The position numbers were made by a program, and so were the translations under genes. 64,000 bases of DNA from Tetragonia tetragonoides (taxonomy: Eukaryota; Streptophyta; Magnoliopsida; Caryophyllales; Aizoaceae), in contig CM076147.1 of NCBI GenBank assembly GCA_038025085.1, positions 6,234,001 to 6,298,000 of the forward strand, in the 5' to 3' direction. The notes under the pieces were generated by a model. That model saw only the letters and a list, made by a program, of their open reading frames with translations. It had not been told where the DNA came from and searched no databases. Shown piece after piece: positions 48,454-59,887 of this stretch. Position 1 is the stretch's first letter. Every line of letters begins with the position of its first letter.

Positions 48454-49785
48454 CAATGGCTATGGCGCAGGATAAACATCGCAGTTAATCCTTCACCAAG
48501 CATAACCCAAGTGTTGTTTCAGGTGGCCATACATATTCGATTGACAAGTTGTGAATTGTTAGTATTATTATGCTATTAATTATATGCTAATTAGTATGGG
48601 TATTATTGAGTGTTAGTGAGTACCTATTTATTATTGTTGAATGTCTTTGGTGATTTGTGAAATTTTGGATATCATATTACCCTGTCGAAATTGTGCTAGA
48701 CATAACTTGTCATCATTATTGAATTATTGTCGTTATTGAATTAAAGCATGTTTAATTCTCATTGTATTGAATTATCATTATCGTCGTTATTTACTATTTA
48801 TTGTCAAGAGCATGAAATGAATTAGTAGCGTGGTCTTGTAGTACCACTTATGTCAACCAATGCAAATTATGTGAATTGAATTAAATGAGAGTAAGACTCC
48901 TAATGGATCCCTAAGAGTAGTCGAGCAATCGGGATTACACCTAATGGTGTAGTTCAAGGGATGAGTGATTTCAAGTTACTTATGGACACCTCGTAGTGTG
49001 TCTGGGACGAACCATTCCCCATTTATTAAGTCCTCTAGGCTCGTGTAATTATACTAGAGGTAGTGTGCACACTAGAGTCATTAAGTCCATGGCGTGATTG
49101 TATCTTCGATGAGCAGTATGTGTAATCGCTGTTCTATTCGCTCTCTTATATCTCTCTAATTAAGACGGATTGTCAATGTTGTATTTCGTATGATCACTAT
49201 ACAAGAGTTGCATATAAAAGAATGTCGTTATACGTATGCTTTATTATATGCTTATGTGCGTATGCAAATGGATTTCATTGATTCTTCTAAAACCTCAGGT
49301 AAGGTTTGCGAAATGTTTTTACTGGATACGGATGACGTTTATTCAATATATCTGATTTTTGTTTCTCTTTTGTTTCTTTTCTTTTCTTCTGTATTTTGCT
49401 TCCATTAAGGAAACCAAAGTGCAGGTTTAGTTGATTGATGACGTACAGCTTGGAAGTAGAGTTGGCATCGGTGAACTGTTTCTGTTCAATTTATATTGTT
49501 GGGATTTTATTGGATTTAGCCATTTGAAGGCAAGTTGTAATAAATTGGTTTAATGGTTTTTAGCTCACTCTATAGACAACTCTGATATTAATTGTTTAGT
49601 TTGTTTAGTTCCTTAGTAAGCTCCTTTTGATGCCTAGTCTTTCTTTCTGCTTAGCATTTACTCATTAGTGATAAATGTTGCAGTGACGCCCCTCGGGTTC
49701 GGGACGGTTCAGTGGTGTCGAGTCATGTATAATGATTTCGATAGTTCCCAGGAAATTGTTGCGAATTCGGGGGTGTTACATTTAT

Positions 49786-50991
49786 CCACCGCAATAGACA
49801 AAGAGTTAGACAAAGTGATGGCTGCATTGAGAGAAGAAGCAGATTCGGAAGAAGAAGAAGAAGAAGAAGAAGAAGAAGAAGAAGAAGAAGAAGAAGAAGA
49901 AGAAGAAGAAGAAGAAGAAGAAGAAGAAGAAGAACATCCTCCGCAAGCCCACCTAGCGCTTATGGCAATTTCGGGTGATGAGACTAATGATGATGAAGAT
50001 ATTGAGGTATCTATGAATGAACTAAAATCTAAATTATCTTCTTTTTCAAAAGAAAAATTGATGAATGCCATGAATGTTGTTATTAATAGTTCTCAAGAGA
50101 CATTGTCCAAAATTAAAGAAGAAGCTGAAAATAGCAATCTAACCTTGATGAATGAAATCAATGACCTAAAAGATAGGATTAATACTCTTGAGAAATTAGA
50201 AAAAATGTCCACTGGGCAAAATATGTGAAGTAGAAAACAGTAATGAAACGTTGGCTGTGTTCAATAATAACTTGAAGGAAGAAAACGAATTTATGAGAAA
50301 TAAAACGAAAGAGATAGAAAAAGAAAATAATTCGCTCAAAGAAAAGAATGACATCTTAGAATAGGAAAAAGGAACGTTGGAAAAGAATTTGAAACAACGT
50401 TCCCTAGAGTTAGAAAAGGAGAAACGCTTAAACGACAACTTAGTAAAAGAATTAAGGATGTTGGGTAAAAACTTGAAGGAACGTTCTATAGAATTAGAGA
50501 AGCTAAATTATAAACTGAACTTCGTAAAAGAATCAGAGGCTTATACTAGTTCTAAGGACCATTCCCACACCTTGTGAAAACGTTTGGATCATCTTACTAA
50601 AGAAAATCAGACCCTTAAAAACAATCTGTCTAAATTGGAGAAAAATAAGACTACTGCCACACACAAAGAAAATTTGTGGTATATTGGACAAAAAGCTTAT
50701 GAGATGTATATGAAGCATGTTAATACACCTTCCAATCAAAGTACTAGGGCTGGAGCTAAGAGTAGTCCTAAAAAGAAATATGGAAAATATGTTGATGTGA
50801 CAGAATATCGTGTTTGCATGCATTGTAGTCTTATTGGTCATTATACCTATGAATATCCTAAGAAATTATCTCACGATAAGATTAATGTTACGTTTAAACA
50901 AATATGGGTTAGGAAAGATTCTTTGCATATTATAAATGCTACTAACCCAAAGGAAACCAAAAAGATTTGGGTTCCCAAAATCAAGAACTGA
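49786..50991 (+). pseudogene. copia gag, second part, with poly-Glu and coiled coils
   Basis: The frame resumes after the gypsy element as LSTAIDKELDKVMAALREEA, passes through a Glu homopolymer from a GAA microsatellite, then HLALMAISGDETNDDEDIEV. Long heptad-like stretches follow (LSKIKEEAENSNLTLMNEI, LEKEKRLNDNLVKELRMLG, LTKENQTLKNNLSKLEKN), broken by TGA near 50226, TAG near 50363 and TGA near 50575. A C-terminal knuckle-like CMHCSLIGHYTYEYP and then IWVPKIKN lead to where the protease and integrase should start, but those are absent. The coiled coils probably served particle assembly. Confidence 0.75.
49848..49934 (+). repeat. (GAA)n microsatellite encoding poly-glutamate in copia gag
   Basis: About 29 GAA/GAG-like codons in an unbroken trinucleotide run, within the gag reading frame. 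Expansion here lengthens an acidic segment that related copia gag proteins also have in short form. Confidence 0.93.
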
Positions 50992-51169
50992 TTGACTTGT
51001 GTAGGCTATATGAGATGGAGTAAGCATTAGTATTGACTAATTATGTCATATTTCGATATATCTTGAATTGCTCTCACTCATGGCCTTTGAGAGTGAATGT
51101 GGCGATGATTGGTGAAAATATGAAACGCAAAATTGTCAAGAGCACTAAGGTTAGTAAGTCACTCACATA

Positions 51170-51172
<3 letters not shown>

Positions 51173-51253
<81 letters not shown>
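51173..51253. repeat. (TA)n microsatellite
   Basis: About 40 pure TA dinucleotides inside the copia internal region, just after the end of gag. Its position marks the approximate breakpoint of the pol deletion. Confidence 0.96.
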
Positions 51254-51256
<3 letters not shown>

Positions 51257-52171
51257 ATTCTTGGTAGATGTTTTAATGCAAAATTTGTTTGATATTACTT
51301 GGCTACGTGACTGGGGGAATATGCTGAATTTTATTGGTTATTGTCATGTAGTTAAGAATTTCGTGGGAAATTATTTACATCGAGAATATTTTATTATGCT
51401 TTGAGTTTGTTCTTTGGAAATAATTTATCTTACATATTAGTTTTGAATGATCACATATTATTATTGATTGCAATATGTTAATGTGGTATTAAACTGAGGC
51501 ACCCATTTACTATAGATGGATAGCATCCTAAATTGAAGCTTTTGTTGATTGATTAATGGTTGATATTTTTACAAAAGTCTTACATAGAAAAGAATTTGAG
51601 AAGGATTACGCTGAATGTAGATATGGTTATACTTGAGTAGTTAGTATCACTTATATGATCCCTCAATGATTGACTAGAAAATATTGATTTGTTATTGTTC
51701 ATAATCGATGCTTATTTACAAGGGTATAACATATGAGTCTTTGTTGATTTCATTTACATATGCATTAATATACAGGACTCGCTATGTCTCACTAGATGCT
51801 ATACTGATACTGCATTTATTGTTTATTGTTACTAGAACATACATCCAAAATTTTCTTTTGTTCAAGACGAATTATTTCTTAAAAAATTGATTATAATTTG
51901 AAACCACATTACAAGCCAAATCAGTCTTTGAAAATTTGAGACATTGAAACACAACCAAGCTCCACAATGCAAAATTCTATGATCCTTTTTTTACCCCTTG
52001 CTAATGTCACGTTACTTATTTTGTTAGGGGGAATTATTGATGAGATATGATGTAGTCCTTATTTGGAGAAATTGTTGCATATCTTAGAGTCATAATACCT
52101 GGTTGGTTGTATAGGGGAATTATTGAAAAGGAGATCAGAAAAGTCTTGTGGAGAAATTGTTATAGCTTTCC

Positions 52172-52173
<2 letters not shown>

Positions 52174-52231
<58 letters not shown>
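52174..52231. repeat. (AG)n microsatellite
   Basis: About 28 AG dinucleotides within the non-coding 3' part of the copia element. Confidence 0.96.
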
Positions 52232-52234
<3 letters not shown>

Positions 52235-53468
52235 AAAAGAGGAGGCCAAAACGACAGAAGTGAATTTACTTCTTTACTAGGAACGTTTCCTTTGTTATTC
52301 GAACGTTCTTGTTACATGTAATGTGAAGTTGACATACGTGGTTACATAGGAGAAATAAGGAAAGATTCCATATTGGTGATTGAATTTTCTTTTAAGGGAT
52401 ATAGGGAAGTATTTCTTTTAATTACATACCAGAAGGAGTTTAATCTTAGAGAGACTAGCTTTTTTTTATGGAAATGGTTGTTGGAGTAATATGCTAAAAA
52501 GGGGAGAAACGGCAAAGGTAGGACGTTAGGCTTTGGCATACATATATTGTTTTAAGTTTCATTATCACCGTATCATCTACCATGTTGGAGAGATAAGCAA
52601 TTCATATTGGTTAGTAGGAGAAATAAGGGTACTCTTCCAACAATGATGTTTCAAAGTATTTTATCTTAACATTGTGACTAGGTCCTCTCTATATTCTCCT
52701 CATAATGTGACATTGGCTATACCTTAAACCAACCAGTTTTTTCACTTTCCAACCATATTATCTCAAACCATGTTTCCTATATCTAAAAGGAAGCACCTTC
52801 TAAGGGGGAATGATCTCCTTGAACCAATGAATGATTCACATATGTTTTATCCTTCATCATGATCAAATAATGACATACCTCTATCGTCTTGTAATTCAAA
52901 CAAGAGCCTTTGATTTAATTCCTTGGATGTCATGATGTGTACTTGACCACTAGATTGCTTTTGGTGTAACATAGAATCACTAGATTGTGCTTGAGCTACT
53001 TTAGTTATGCTTTTGTTATGATTATCGTACTCTTGACTCTATCTTATGGTTTTGTAATGAGTTATCTTCCTTGTCTTGACTTATTAATCTTTTCGATGAT
53101 GCCAAAAGGGGGAAAGTATGGTGTGATGCTAGGTATTTGAGCTTTGATATATCTAGTTTGAAGAAGGTCTTACTAAATTTGATTTATCTTTATCTTTTGT
53201 GCTAATACCACTATGGTCATCAATGGACTTCTTGATTATGAAAGAAATACATGGATAACACATTTTATCATGAATGAGCCCTTTGATTATCTTACTTTAC
53301 CATTACGAGCTCTTGAATGAATGATTATAATTATTATGTTTGATTGCTCCCTCTATTCACTATGAATAGAAAGCGCTACAATCTTTTATTTGTGCTTAAT
53401 TTTAATTGGTTATACTATTTTAGCACTATTATGCATCACAAGTTTGCCATCGTCAAAAAGGAGGAAAT

Positions 53469-54677
53469 TGTTGAGCAATTGAGTTTTGAAGATGACAAAC
53501 TTATTTAATTATAAAGTGATGCTACTTAACTTGTGTGTTAGTGTTTCAGGAATTTATTTATGCAAGAGTTTGCTAGATAAAGATCAAGAAGAAGACACAA
53601 GTTCACATGTTCTCTAGGTTATTTATTTTATTTCTTAGAGCTCATGTTAAAGCTATGCAGTTATATAAATGTGGAATTTATATATATAAGGCAACTAAAT
53701 AATAAACGTTAAAAGAGTTTGTGGTCAGGAACGATCCTTGAAACTTTAGTGTTCAATGAAAAGCTTTTGTAACACATATATTAACACGTTCATTCACTGA
53801 GATAAATTTACGTTAATTATCTTAAATTTATTCGCTTAATATTTTATTTTTCCAAAGATTTTATTCATAAATAGATTTTCTTAAAATCTGTTTATTCTCT
53901 TTATTTTAGCTATATGGTTTTAACTAAGAAGAAACTATTATCCTTAAAGATATTTTACTTTATTTTCTTCGTTGAAACTAATTTCGATATATACATGCTT
54001 TATTTGAAAAAGATATTTATTCTCCTTTGTGAAAATCATATTTTGCAAGTAAAGAAAATGATTTTCTATTCCTAAGTAGGGTTAGGGTTAGGTTACTAGT
54101 CATTTTCTATCCTATTGCCTCTCACGTTTATAAGGAGTTCAACAATCAGTTTTTACGAACGCCTCTCCATATGCACTGAACGTAGTATCACTTTGAGAGA
54201 GTCTAAATTACAAACGTATTCACATAACACAGAACGTTGCCTAATAGTTATAAGTTTCATGCGTTTATTCATTGCGAAGCTATAGGTTTTATAATGTACC
54301 TTTCCACTTATTGAAGTTCATCAAGGTAAACATTGTTTATTAATTACAACAGCTAGAATTAGTTGTTTAGATATTGGCTTGGGTGAGTTCCTAAGTGCGT
54401 TCATCTTGGAAGAGTTTCTAAGTGCGTTTGGCTTCGACGAGTGTTCGAGTGCGAGATTAAGTTAGAGTTAACTTGATCTATTTGTACTATTCTCTTAATA
54501 AAAGAAGTAGTATTTAGAGTCCTTCGGGCCGTGGTTTTTTATCCTTTGTGAGTTGCAAAGGGTTTTCCACGTAAATTGTGAGTGCTTTAATTTTAGTTCT
54601 TTTATACTTATTTTAAATTCCGCAAATTTGGGGTAACACAATTCACACCCCCTCTTGTGTACCTTGTGCTACTAACA
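53469..54677 (+). repeat. 3' LTR of the copia element
   Basis: 1209 bp, matching 30589-31816. It has a shorter GGGTTA tract, and 53777-53873 is the reverse complement of the aligned segment in the 5' LTR. It ends CTACTAACA before the GGGAA duplication. Confidence 0.95.
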
Positions 54678-54682
54678 GGGAA

Positions 54683-55177
54683 GCTCCACCTGAATATTAT
54701 ATGAAACTAAACTTTGACGGTGCAAAAAACAATTTTGGATCTGGTTCGGGTTATGTTTTACGTAATCAAGTTGGGCAAACTTGTCAGGTTGGTTGCCAAC
54801 ATTTAGGCAAAGCTTCAGTCCTCGTAGCAAAAGCTACCGCATTAAGAAATGGACTTCATAAGGCCTTACAATTAGGATATTCAATCATTTTTATTGAAGT
54901 AGATAACCAACTTATTTTGCAGGCAATTCAAGGAGTATGCAAGATTCCATGGAGTATAAGCAGTCTCGTGACGGACATCAAGCAACTAATTCGACACGCC
55001 TCGAACTATCAAACTCTCCATCAATTTCGGGAGGCTAACTGTGCAGCAAACTGGGTGGCAAAATATGGCTCACAACATGCCGATGGTGGTGATTGGATCA
55101 GCTTTCCTAGTGCGGAATTTAGATATATTATTTTCTCAGATGCGATGGGTCTCACCCTCGAGATGAGGGTTTCCTAA
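54683..55177 (+). pseudogene. RNase H half of the split LINE-derived gene
   Basis: This continues the frame cut at 30588. It has a plant RVT_3/RNase H fold: KLNFDGAKNNFGSGSG (first Asp), IFIEVDNQLILQAI (third acidic position) and a final REANCAANWVAKYG. Two of the four usual acidic residues look changed: the AEA motif reads VAKATAL with Lys for Glu, and the closing AD reads AN. The domain was therefore probably inactive even before the copia element split it. The frame ends with TAA at 55175-55177. Confidence 0.8.
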
Positions 55178-55301
55178 TCGCTTTTCTTACCTTTATATAT
55201 ATACCAAATTAGATGGGATTATTTGGAAATTCCGTACAGTTGGTGAGTTGGGTGCCCCTTGATTTAGGCATATATACCTAGGGATATAGATGAGATGAGA
55301 G

Positions 55302-55810
55302 TATTAGGGGCGTAACCGAGTCGAGTCGAGTCGAGCACGAGCCATTCCTGGCTCGAAGCTCGGCTCGGTTTGTTTTGGCTCGGCTTGAAGCTCGCCAAGA
55401 CAAACTACATAAGGCTCGGACTCGGTTTAGTTTACACTCGTGGCTCGGCTCGACTCGGTTTGGCTCGGCTCGAATTCACACTTGCCATTAAACGTACATG
55501 TTATAAAAAATAGATCGATTTAACACATTTGTAATTGAAATCGACTATAAATGTTCATTTGCAAGTTACAAAAAAGAAAACCCTACAAAGTAAATGATAT
55601 AATTTTTTATAAATATTTGATAATCTTATTCAATATAGAGAGGAAAATCAAACAAACCGAGCCAACCGAGCTGAGCAGTAGTAGGCTCGGGCTTGGCTCG
55701 TAAAGCATTTAAGCCAGGTCGGGCTCGGTTTGACCCGAGCTCGAGCCGAACTTTGACAAAGCCGAGCCCGAGGGCTCACCGAGTCGGCTCGACTCAGTTA
55801 CACCACTAGA
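55302..55810. mobile_element. hAT-like MITE rich in GCTCG words
   Basis: The left end TAGGGGCGTAACCGAGTCGA and the right end (complement TAGTGGTGTAACTGAGTCGA) form a terminal inverted repeat, beginning TAG as in many hAT elements. Both arms are dense in GGCTCG/CGAGCC words and the middle is AT-rich. AGATGAGA occurs on both sides of the element but is four bases off on the left, so the 8-bp target duplication is uncertain. No coding capacity. Confidence 0.6.
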
Positions 55811-57148
55811 TGAGACGAGTCGAGCAGTGTTTTGATTTATTTGGGCTTGTTCGCAAGCTTGTTAGTTGAGCTCAAATTCGATTTGGGTACCCCTTAAAAT
55901 AGGCTTATCTAGGGATGTAAATGAGCAAAGCTGATCCGAGCTTCACTTTATTCAAAGTCGTTTTCAAACATGCCAATGGAGTTTGAGTTCGAGGTTTAAA
56001 AATTGAGCTCAAGCTCATAGTATTGTTTTGATCTTGAGCTGCTAATTCTGGTTCGATTACTTAGACGAGCTAAGTTCAAGTCATTAAACAAGACGAGATT
56101 GAGATTCGAGATCGAATCGAACTTTTCAATGAAAATTGGGGTATGATAAACTCTAGAAGGGCATGATTCGTCCTGAATCCAACTAGAAAAGTGTTACCAA
56201 AAAAAAATAAAAACTCACACGCCGGCAAGTGAGTCTCACACGCCGGCGAGTGAGTGCGTGAGACCTGGGCACCCATCCGGATGTAGGGGACCATGATACA
56301 TGTACATTAAGTGTATGTTGGGAGATATACACAAACAATCTCAACCATCCACATGTCCATAATTAAGAATATTTTTTTCAACTTGTGGAGGGAAAAAATC
56401 AGCTTGTGGAGGGAAAATAGGAGGGCCAATAGAGGGAAAAGAAATATAAGGTTTGGAGCAAAAACAAAACGGGAAAGGGAAGTGAATGACCATAAAAAAA
56501 GAAAAGAAAAAAGCATGAGAGAGAAAACAGAAACAAAATTAAAAAACGAGTTCCATTGTTTCCGGTTATCTTCAACTTATTCGATTACTTTCCGACAACG
56601 TCCATTAAAATGAAGAGCAACCCATCTGTTAAAACATTGGTAGCAAATTTAGCTTGTACTTGTATTTACATTAGTGAAATTTATTGTAGCAAAATGCATC
56701 CCTGATTGTGTTTGTACTTGTATTTACATTAGTAAAGTCCGTGGTAGCAAAATGCATCCCTGATTGCAAAATTAGTTAGTACTTGGATTTTACGTTAGTG
56801 AAGACTTTGGTAGCAAAATTACATCACTTCCAAATTAATAATTTACCGCAACTTCGCCGGGAAAAAAATGGCGTAACCCAGGAAAAAAAATAAAAAGATT
56901 TCTGATCGGTTCTATCTGAACAGATTAAAGCATGAATGTTTGCATGGTGTTTAAATCAACTAGGAAATTCTATATTTCACTGATTTTGGAAATTTCTAAT
57001 CTTTGCCGGAAAATAAGTCCCGGGTTTTAATCTTACCGGAATAAAAAATTGAAGGGGTCGCGCCAGTTGGAGAGAGATAGAGGGGGCGGGTGCGTGAGAC
57101 AGTGGGGCTTGGTGAGTGCTGCTGCAAGGTCGCCGAAAAATTATAAGG
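55811..57148. other. gene-poor region with small repeats
   Basis: A second piece with CTAGGGATGTAAATGAGC and GAGCTCAAGCTC words (55915-56110) resembles the previous MITE distantly. At 56208-56253 CTCACACGCCGGC-AGTGAG occurs twice. At 56639-56835 there are three copies of GTACTTGTATTTACATTAGT with GGTAGCAAAATGCATCCCTG, period about 60-65 bp. No gene is seen. Confidence 0.5.
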
Positions 57149-58832
57149 GATTTCGTGTCCGTGCGTTGCAGGGATCCTTGTTTCAATTCGTTGCAAGAAA
57201 ATATTATTCTAATAGTTTCGAAATTAAAATTACAGTTGTTCCAGTATTTTTGATCCTCTACTATACTAAAATCATTGCATAGTTTTTGTCTGCATAATTA
57301 AAAAAATAATAGTAATAATCTACTAAATTGCTACTTAGGAACCCGCTCCAAATCATCTTCATTCATATTCATTTATTTATTTGGGTGATCCTTGTATGAA
57401 TACAAAGGGGGAACAAAACACTTCCTATTACCCAAAAAAATGTTGAAAACAATAATTTTGAAGTTATTGTATTTATCTTTTTTTAAAAGGTTTTAAATAA
57501 TTTCTTTTATTATTAATGCTTTTATGAATACTTAATGATCCTCTTACTTCTAATAAAAAAAATGATCCTCTTACTACTACTCAAGTTAAAAGATCATGAA
57601 TTTGCACAAAAAAAAAAAAGATCATGAATAACTTCTTTCTTATTTTCCTTTAGAAAATTTGATGTTTAGACACCAGCAGTCTTTGATCCACTAATATACA
57701 TGTATTAGTATACGATCTAATGAGTCATCTTAAGCCAAAAAAAAAAAAAAAGTGAAATTAAATGAAGGATGAAATCGTAAGAATATAAATAATATAATTA
57801 TGAAAGTCTTGCCTCTGATTTTCTTCTAAACAAACCAAAATGTACTATTACCAATGGCTCGAAAATAATAAATAATAACTAATTGTTTTCATAAGAAGTC
57901 AAAAACCACTAAATACGAAATGATGGTGATCTTAAACAAAAACCAACACACTTCACATAATCTTTGAGACAAATTTCACAGCATCACAAACTTCTCGGAA
58001 TTCGTGAGACAACGATATCTATTTATTTAAAAAAACAATATAATGTACAAAATAATGTAATTATTCGTAATCCACTGCAGTACAACAACATTACAAAATT
58101 GCCCCATGAGCTGATAATCAAATTTTTCATCAACTCGTAACTCGGAACCAATAGCATAGAATCCTTATAATAAACGAAAAGAAAATAAGTTAAAAGTGAA
58201 GTGATCCCAATTCATCCGATAATACCCGCTACTTAAACGATTAAAAAAAAAAAAAAACAATACCAAAAAAAACCATGATAATCGAAGTTCAAAGATTTTT
58301 GCAACATGAGCATTAAACTCTCTCCTCATCTATCTCTCCAAATTTATTCGTAACATGAGCACATTCCATTAAATAAAGAAAAACGTTGTACAACAAAAGA
58401 ATCAGATGGGAGAAGAAAATGGAGAAGAAATTAAAAAAAACAAAAATGTAGATTCATCTATACGGTACGGCCAATCCCTCTCCCAAATCATGGGCTCATG
58501 GTATATATAAAGCAGTCAATAGATAGTACTTATATGTGAAGTCATTATGTACAGCCATTTTGGGTTAATAAATTCATTAATGAATTACTATGAATTTTAC
58601 GGTTTCTAAAAGGTATAAACAACCAAAAAGGTGTCCTCTTCATCTCCCTCAATGAATTAAAATTTTCATTGAATCATTCTCTTTATCTCCCTCATTTTTT
58701 ATTTATTTATTGGTAACATTTATCTCCCTCATTTTAGTCTTTAATCTATCTATACTATAGAATGTCTTGATTAAATATGTCATTAATAAGCAATAAATAG
58801 ATCCTAACCTAGAACTCAATTATACATATATA
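57149..58832. other. intergenic AT-rich region
   Basis: ATTTCGTGTCCGTGCGTTGC at 57150 is a short relative of the Helitron-like end at 58833. The rest holds A-runs and no coding frame, domain or tandem array. Confidence 0.4.
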
Positions 58833-59420
58833 CTAGATTTCGTGCTCGTGCGATGCATGGGTTCTTGTTCGTCATTATCTATTATTAACTTCAATACAAA
58901 AAGAAAACTTAATCTTTTGAATATATAAAGTTGATAGTAATAGCAAAGAACAGTAATAAATTTTTGATCAACAAAAAAATCACATTAAACAAAGAAATAA
59001 AATAATTGGTGAATTTAGAACATTTTATCGTTAATAATATTTGTGCTACTTATTTTATTAAAATAAAGTAAAATAAATTTTGATTTCTTTTTAATTACCC
59101 ATGGATTTAAGACTATTTTATTAAAATGTGATGCACAGGTTCTTGTTTATCATCATCCGTTTTAGAATCAATATTATAATTTTTTTTAATCATATCAATA
59201 TACAAAGTTGAATAATAGAAGTAGTTAGAAACAATAATAACTTTTTTTATCAACAAAAAAAATACATCTAACAAAGAAATTACATTTTAGTGAATATATA
59301 ATTTATATTTTTTAGGATTAAATACTATAATACTTATATTACTTATTTTTATTAATATAAAATTAAAGTAATTTTGATTTTCTTTTAATCACTCATGCAT
59401 TTATGACTATTTATTATTTA
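58833..59420 (-). mobile_element. possible Helitron 3' end with two ~281-bp units
   Basis: Read on the minus strand the sequence ends CCCATGCATCGCACGAGCAC then GAAATCTAG, followed by T. This is the layout of a plant Helitron 3' end: an imperfect hairpin about 10 bp before a terminal CTAG, inserted at an A-T junction. To the right GATGCATGGGTTCTTGTT (58852) and GATGCACAGGTTCTTGTT (59133) start two related units about 281 bp apart, each with AACAAAGAAAT and CTTTTTAATTACCCATGGAT-like ends. The hairpin has mismatches and the 5' end is not found. Confidence 0.4.
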
Positions 59421-59444
59421 TTCAATGCACCTTGGTGAAAACTC

Positions 59445-59606
<162 letters not shown>

Positions 59607-59887
59607 ATATATATTGATTTATTAGTATTAAATGTTTATTTGCTTTTTCATTTGATTTCAAATCCAAAATTTCAAAATCAATTTGAAATTTCATTTGAAA
59701 ATTTTTTTTACCCACATTTAATGAGATTCACTCAATATTCAAGTAGCTTGTCAAGTGTAAGGCTTAAATGTTTCGTGTATATCTAGTAAAATACACTTAG
59801 TGTACATGTGGGACTTTGTAAAAGTTTGTGCCTCTAATTAATAGATGCCATCATTGATAATAATAATTCCCAAAAATCATGGAAATT

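Larger units (their letters stand above)
43459..48550 (-). mobile_element. nearly full-length plant L1-type LINE in the gypsy 3' LTR
   Basis: A 5.1-kb minus-strand insertion flanked by a 16-bp direct duplication (GTGAATTGTTAGTATT at 43443-43458 and 48551-48566). The left end is T-rich (TTTTATTTTTTTGGGG), the complement of a short A tail. It carries a 5' leader of about 97 bp, ORF1 and ORF2. Coding decay is moderate. The 16-bp duplication and T-rich end are typical of target-primed reverse transcription. Confidence 0.92.
32818..49780 (+). mobile_element. gypsy LTR retrotransposon of Tekay/Del chromovirus type
   Basis: LTRs of about 2.6 kb (32818-35496 and 42104-49780, the second split by a LINE) flank 6.6 kb of internal DNA. 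The pol order is protease, reverse transcriptase, RNase H, integrase, with a chromodomain-like C-terminus, which places it among Tekay-like chromoviruses. An extra ORF precedes gag. Five or more stops and frameshifts disable it. Several of the stops fit C to T changes at CAG, as expected from long-term cytosine methylation. Confidence 0.93.
42104..49780 (+). repeat. 3' LTR of the gypsy element, split by a LINE
   Basis: The LTR occupies 42104-43458 and 48551-49780. Joined, it matches the 5' LTR at 32818-35496 throughout, with scattered substitutions and a shorter CT tract. It ends GGGGGTGTTACA before the TTTAT duplication. Confidence 0.92.
50992..53468 (+). other. copia 3' internal region with pol deleted
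   Basis: Only one pol trace is seen: at 51552-51645 the residues MVDIFTKVLHRKEFEKDY match the end of copia RNase H (usually ADIFTKAL). The TA and GA microsatellites lie on either side. From 51650 to 53468 there is about 1.8 kb with no intact frame; a decayed env-like or other extra ORF cannot be excluded. GATGCCAAAAGGGGGAAAGT near 53100 looks like a second purine tract, and AAAAAGGAGGAAAT lies directly before the 3' LTR. Confidence 0.65.
30589..54677 (+). mobile_element. copia LTR retrotransposon, defective and interrupted
   Basis: Two LTRs (30589-31816 and 53469-54677), a methionine-tRNA primer site at 31819 and a purine tract before 53469 define the element. Remnants are gag in two pieces (31869-32812 and 49786-50991) and a last fragment of RNase H (51552-51645). 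Integrase and reverse transcriptase are missing altogether, and the gypsy insertion removed nothing, so the pol loss is a separate deletion. The LTRs differ by scattered substitutions, a repeat-length change and one small inversion. It could move only with enzymes from another copy. Confidence 0.92.

Noticed and set aside
49709..50071. Serine-rich minus-strand frame
   Set aside because: It is the antisense of the poly-Glu segment of copia gag.
51646..53468. Possible env-like third ORF of the copia element
   Set aside because: No frame longer than about 65 residues and no membrane or signal pattern that could be followed across frames.
56977..57282. Overlapping frames on both strands near 57.0-57.3 kb
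   Set aside because: Short, without domains, and associated with a repeat-like GTCCGTGCGTTGC word.
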